Position numbers and translations under genes: made by a program
In this document: positions 62,450 to 64,000 of the stretch, in pieces
Layout: each line of letters starts with the position of its first letter
How positions within the stretch are numbered: position 1 is the first letter of the stretch
The notes under the pieces: model-generated
Told to the model about the DNA's origin: nothing
The model's database searches: none
What the model saw: the letters and a program-made list of their open reading frames with translations, nothing else
Source of the DNA: Loktanella sp. Alg231-35
GTDB lineage: Bacteria; Pseudomonadota; Alphaproteobacteria; Rhodobacterales; Rhodobacteraceae
Direction: 5' to 3'
Length of the DNA stretch: 64,000 nt
NCBI RefSeq assembly: GCF_900143545.1
Contig: NZ_FREV01000001.1
Span: 248,001-312,000 of the forward strand

Positions 62450-63433
62450 ATGTCCAACCTTGTCACGATCTTTGGCGGTTCCGGTTTTGTCGGTCGCTAT
62501 ATTGCCCTCCGCATGGCCAAAGAAGGCTGGCGTGTTCGTGTTGCTGTGCGCAACGTGAACGAGGCGATGTTCGTGCGTCCCTACGGTGTTGTGGGGCAGG
62601 TTGAACCTGTGTTCTGTAATATCCGTGATGACGCTAGCGTTGCTGCTGTGACAGACGGTGCGGATGTTATCGTCAACTGCGTTGGCGTTCTGGATGAAGT
62701 TGGCAAGAATACCTTTTCTGCCGTGCAGGCAGAGGGTGCCGAACGTATCGCCCGTGTTGCTGCTGCGCATGATGTGGCGCGGATGGTGCATATCTCGGCC
62801 ATTGGTGCGGATGCGGATGCCCAAAGTGAATACGCCCGGACCAAGGCTGCCGGTGAGGCGGGCGTTCTGGCCCATATGCCGGATGCCGTCATTCTGCGCC
62901 CTTCAATAATTTTTGGCCCTGAAGATGAATTCTTTAACCGCTTCGCCGGGATGAGTCGGTTTGGCCCTGTTCTGCCAGTCATTGGTGCTGGGACGAAGTT
63001 TCAACCTGTTTATGTCGACGATGTTGCAGCGGCTGCGACGCAGGCCGTGTTGGGTGAAGCCGCCTCCGGCATCTATGAGCTTGGTGGTCCGGAGGCGCAT
63101 AGCTTCCGCGAGTTGATGCAGTTGATGCTGGGTGTCGTTCATCGCCGCCGCTTGATCATCAACATACCGTTCTGGGCAGCCCGTGCGATGGCGTCGGTCT
63201 TTGCGATTGGCCGTGCCTTGACGCTTGGTCTGGTGAAGGGTCCTGTGACCAAGGATCAGGTGATCAATCTTGCCATCGACAATGTCGTGTCAGAGGACGC
63301 GCAGGGCTTTGACGCTTTGGGGATTGTCCCCACGGCGATGGAGGCTGTGTTGTCGGACTATCTGTGGCGTTTCCGCCCCTCTGGTCAGTACGACGCGATC
63401 AAGGATTCTGCCAAGAACCTGCGCAATACCTAG
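62450..63433 (+). CDS. NDUFA9-like NAD(P)-binding protein (complex I-associated SDR)
   Basis: 327 residues. TIFGGSGFVGRYIALRMAKE nucleotide site, IVNCVGVLDEVGKNTF, VHISAIGADADAQSEYARTK and LRPSIIFGPEDEFFNRFA. These are atypical SDRs related to mitochondrial NDUFA9, common in alphaproteobacteria. Probably binds complex I or a quinone-biosynthesis partner. GGTCACC-type purines are weak, but the ATG at 62450 matches the family start. The stop shares CTAG with uppP. Confidence 0.92.
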   Translation: MSNLVTIFGGSGFVGRYIALRMAKEGWRVRVAVRNVNEAMFVRPYGVVGQVEPVFCNIRDDASVAAVTDGADVIVNCVGVLDEVGKNTFSAVQAEGAERIARVAAAHDVARMVHISAIGADADAQSEYARTKAAGEAGVLAHMPDAVILRPSIIFGPEDEFFNRFAGMSRFGPVLPVIGAGTKFQPVYVDDVAAAATQAVLGEAASGIYELGGPEAHSFRELMQLMLGVVHRRRLIINIPFWAARAMASVFAIGRALTLGLVKGPVTKDQVINLAIDNVVSEDAQGFDALGIVPTAMEAVLSDYLWRFRPSGQYDAIKDSAKNLRNT

Positions 63434-64000
63434 GTATACGCGATCCAGAGCAGGATGACCCCGAGCCCAATCCGGTAGATCACGTAGGGTGTGAAGCTCA
63501 CTGATTTTAGCAAGCGCATCATCAGCGTTAGTGCGCACAGTGCAGCCACAAAGGACATGGCCACGACGATCCCGATATCGCGCAGCACGCTGGCGTCTGC
63601 GGTGCCGATCACATCAAGACTTAGTAATGCGCCAGAGGCGATGATCGTCGGGATCGACATCAGCATTGCAAGGCGAGCAGCGTCTGTGCGCGTGTAGCCC
63701 AACATGCGCCCGGCGGTGATTGTGATACCCGACCGCGACGTGCCGGGGATCAACGCCACAGCCTGCCAGAGCCCCATTTTGAACGCATCTTTTAGCGACC
63801 AGCGTTCGGTTGTTTTTTCTGTTGCTCCGGTCTGGTCGGCCCAATAAAGCAAGACCCCAAATATGATCATCGCCCAGCCGATGACGGTGATCCCGCGCAT
63901 TGCCTCTGACAGCCCCGTCAGTTTCAGGATCAGCCCCACGATGATCACCGGGATGGTGGCGATCAGTAGGCAGAGCGCGAGGAATGCGCCCTTGGTGTCG
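63430..64000 (-). CDS. uppP: Undecaprenyl-diphosphatase (C-terminal part)
   Basis: 190 residues visible, running off the right window edge; the true start is outside. Several membrane helices and the catalytic region IPGTSRSGITITAGRMLG are diagnostic for the UppP/BacA family. It recycles undecaprenyl pyrophosphate to the monophosphate carrier used for peptidoglycan and for the polysaccharide repeat units made elsewhere in this window. The stop overlaps the NDUFA9-like gene stop in CTAG. Confidence 0.96.
   Translation of the reverse strand, partial: DTKGAFLALCLLIATIPVIIVGLILKLTGLSEAMRGITVIGWAMIIFGVLLYWADQTGATEKTTERWSLKDAFKMGLWQAVALIPGTSRSGITITAGRMLGYTRTDAARLAMLMSIPTIIASGALLSLDVIGTADASVLRDIGIVVAMSFVAALCALTLMMRLLKSVSFTPYVIYRIGLGVILLWIAYT

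Noticed and set aside
1-64000. CRISPR arrays, insertion sequences, prophage or integrase genes
   Set aside because: No regularly spaced repeats, transposase or integrase motifs were found in any frame.

Overview
The window looks like a chromosomal segment of an alphaproteobacterium, most likely Rhodobacterales (Roseobacter group). The evidence is moderately GC-rich DNA with TTG and GTG starts, a monomeric NADP-isocitrate dehydrogenase, the small lineage proteins DUF6494 and DUF6505, a Tat-exported formate dehydrogenase operon with DUF3305/DUF3306/TorD accessory genes, TRAP and polyamine-type importers, and a complex I NDUFA9-like reductase. I saw no insertion sequence, phage gene or CRISPR array. 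This assignment is read by eye from protein families; no database search was run.

Region 1 (1-7.6 kb) is one side of an exopolysaccharide locus: a partial 2OG-Fe(II) oxygenase, a membrane protein, a WecG/TagA-type glycosyltransferase, a tyrosine-autokinase-like ATPase, a Wzz-type chain-length protein, an ExeA-like ATPase, a DegT-type sugar aminotransferase and a YdcF/ElyC-like protein.

Region 2 (7.8-21.4 kb) is the most unusual part. It is a tight five-gene operon: an iterative-looking type I PKS (KS-AT-KR-DH-ACP-TE); a GT2 glycosyltransferase; a one-module NRPS built as formyltransferase, degenerate condensation remnant, adenylation domain interrupted by a luciferase-like monooxygenase, then PCP; a Sfp-type phosphopantetheinyl transferase that can activate both carriers; and an SGNH-like exported protein. 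The adenylation pocket reads like a glycine code. The operon lies between polysaccharide assembly genes and a rhamnose/sugar operon, so I propose it makes an acyl or formyl-hydroxyglycyl decoration, or a glycolipid, tied to the envelope polysaccharide.

Region 3 (21.4-31.1 kb, minus strand) is a translationally coupled sugar operon: rfbC-rfbB-rfbD-rfbA (dTDP-rhamnose), a Gfo/Idh/MocA oxidoreductase, an SDR epimerase, GT4 and GT2 glycosyltransferases and a Gfo/Idh-SDR fusion.

Region 4 (31.4-49.1 kb) begins with icd and continues with formate oxidation. Minus-strand accessory genes (DUF6505, biotin/lipoate-ligase-like, Mrp, DUF6494, a four-cluster Fe-S protein) face the operon DUF3305-DUF3306-torD-Tat peptide-fdhA-fdhB-fdhC-WD40/cytochrome c-42 aa peptide-tupB-tupC. 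No full tungstate-binding protein (TupA) is visible. Instead there is a strongly shortened TupA-like domain fused to a c-type heme site. Several stem-loops lie between the genes.

Region 5 (49.2-62 kb) is a catabolic cluster: an RpiR regulator, an N-formylglutamate-amidohydrolase-like enzyme, a TRAP transporter, a GlnA-like gamma-glutamyl ligase, an aldehyde dehydrogenase, an iron alcohol dehydrogenase and a polyamine-type ABC importer. The set fits breakdown of an amino alcohol or amine through gamma-glutamylation. Region 6 (62-64 kb) holds tRNA-Leu(CAG) with a recognisable promoter, the NDUFA9-like gene and a partial uppP.
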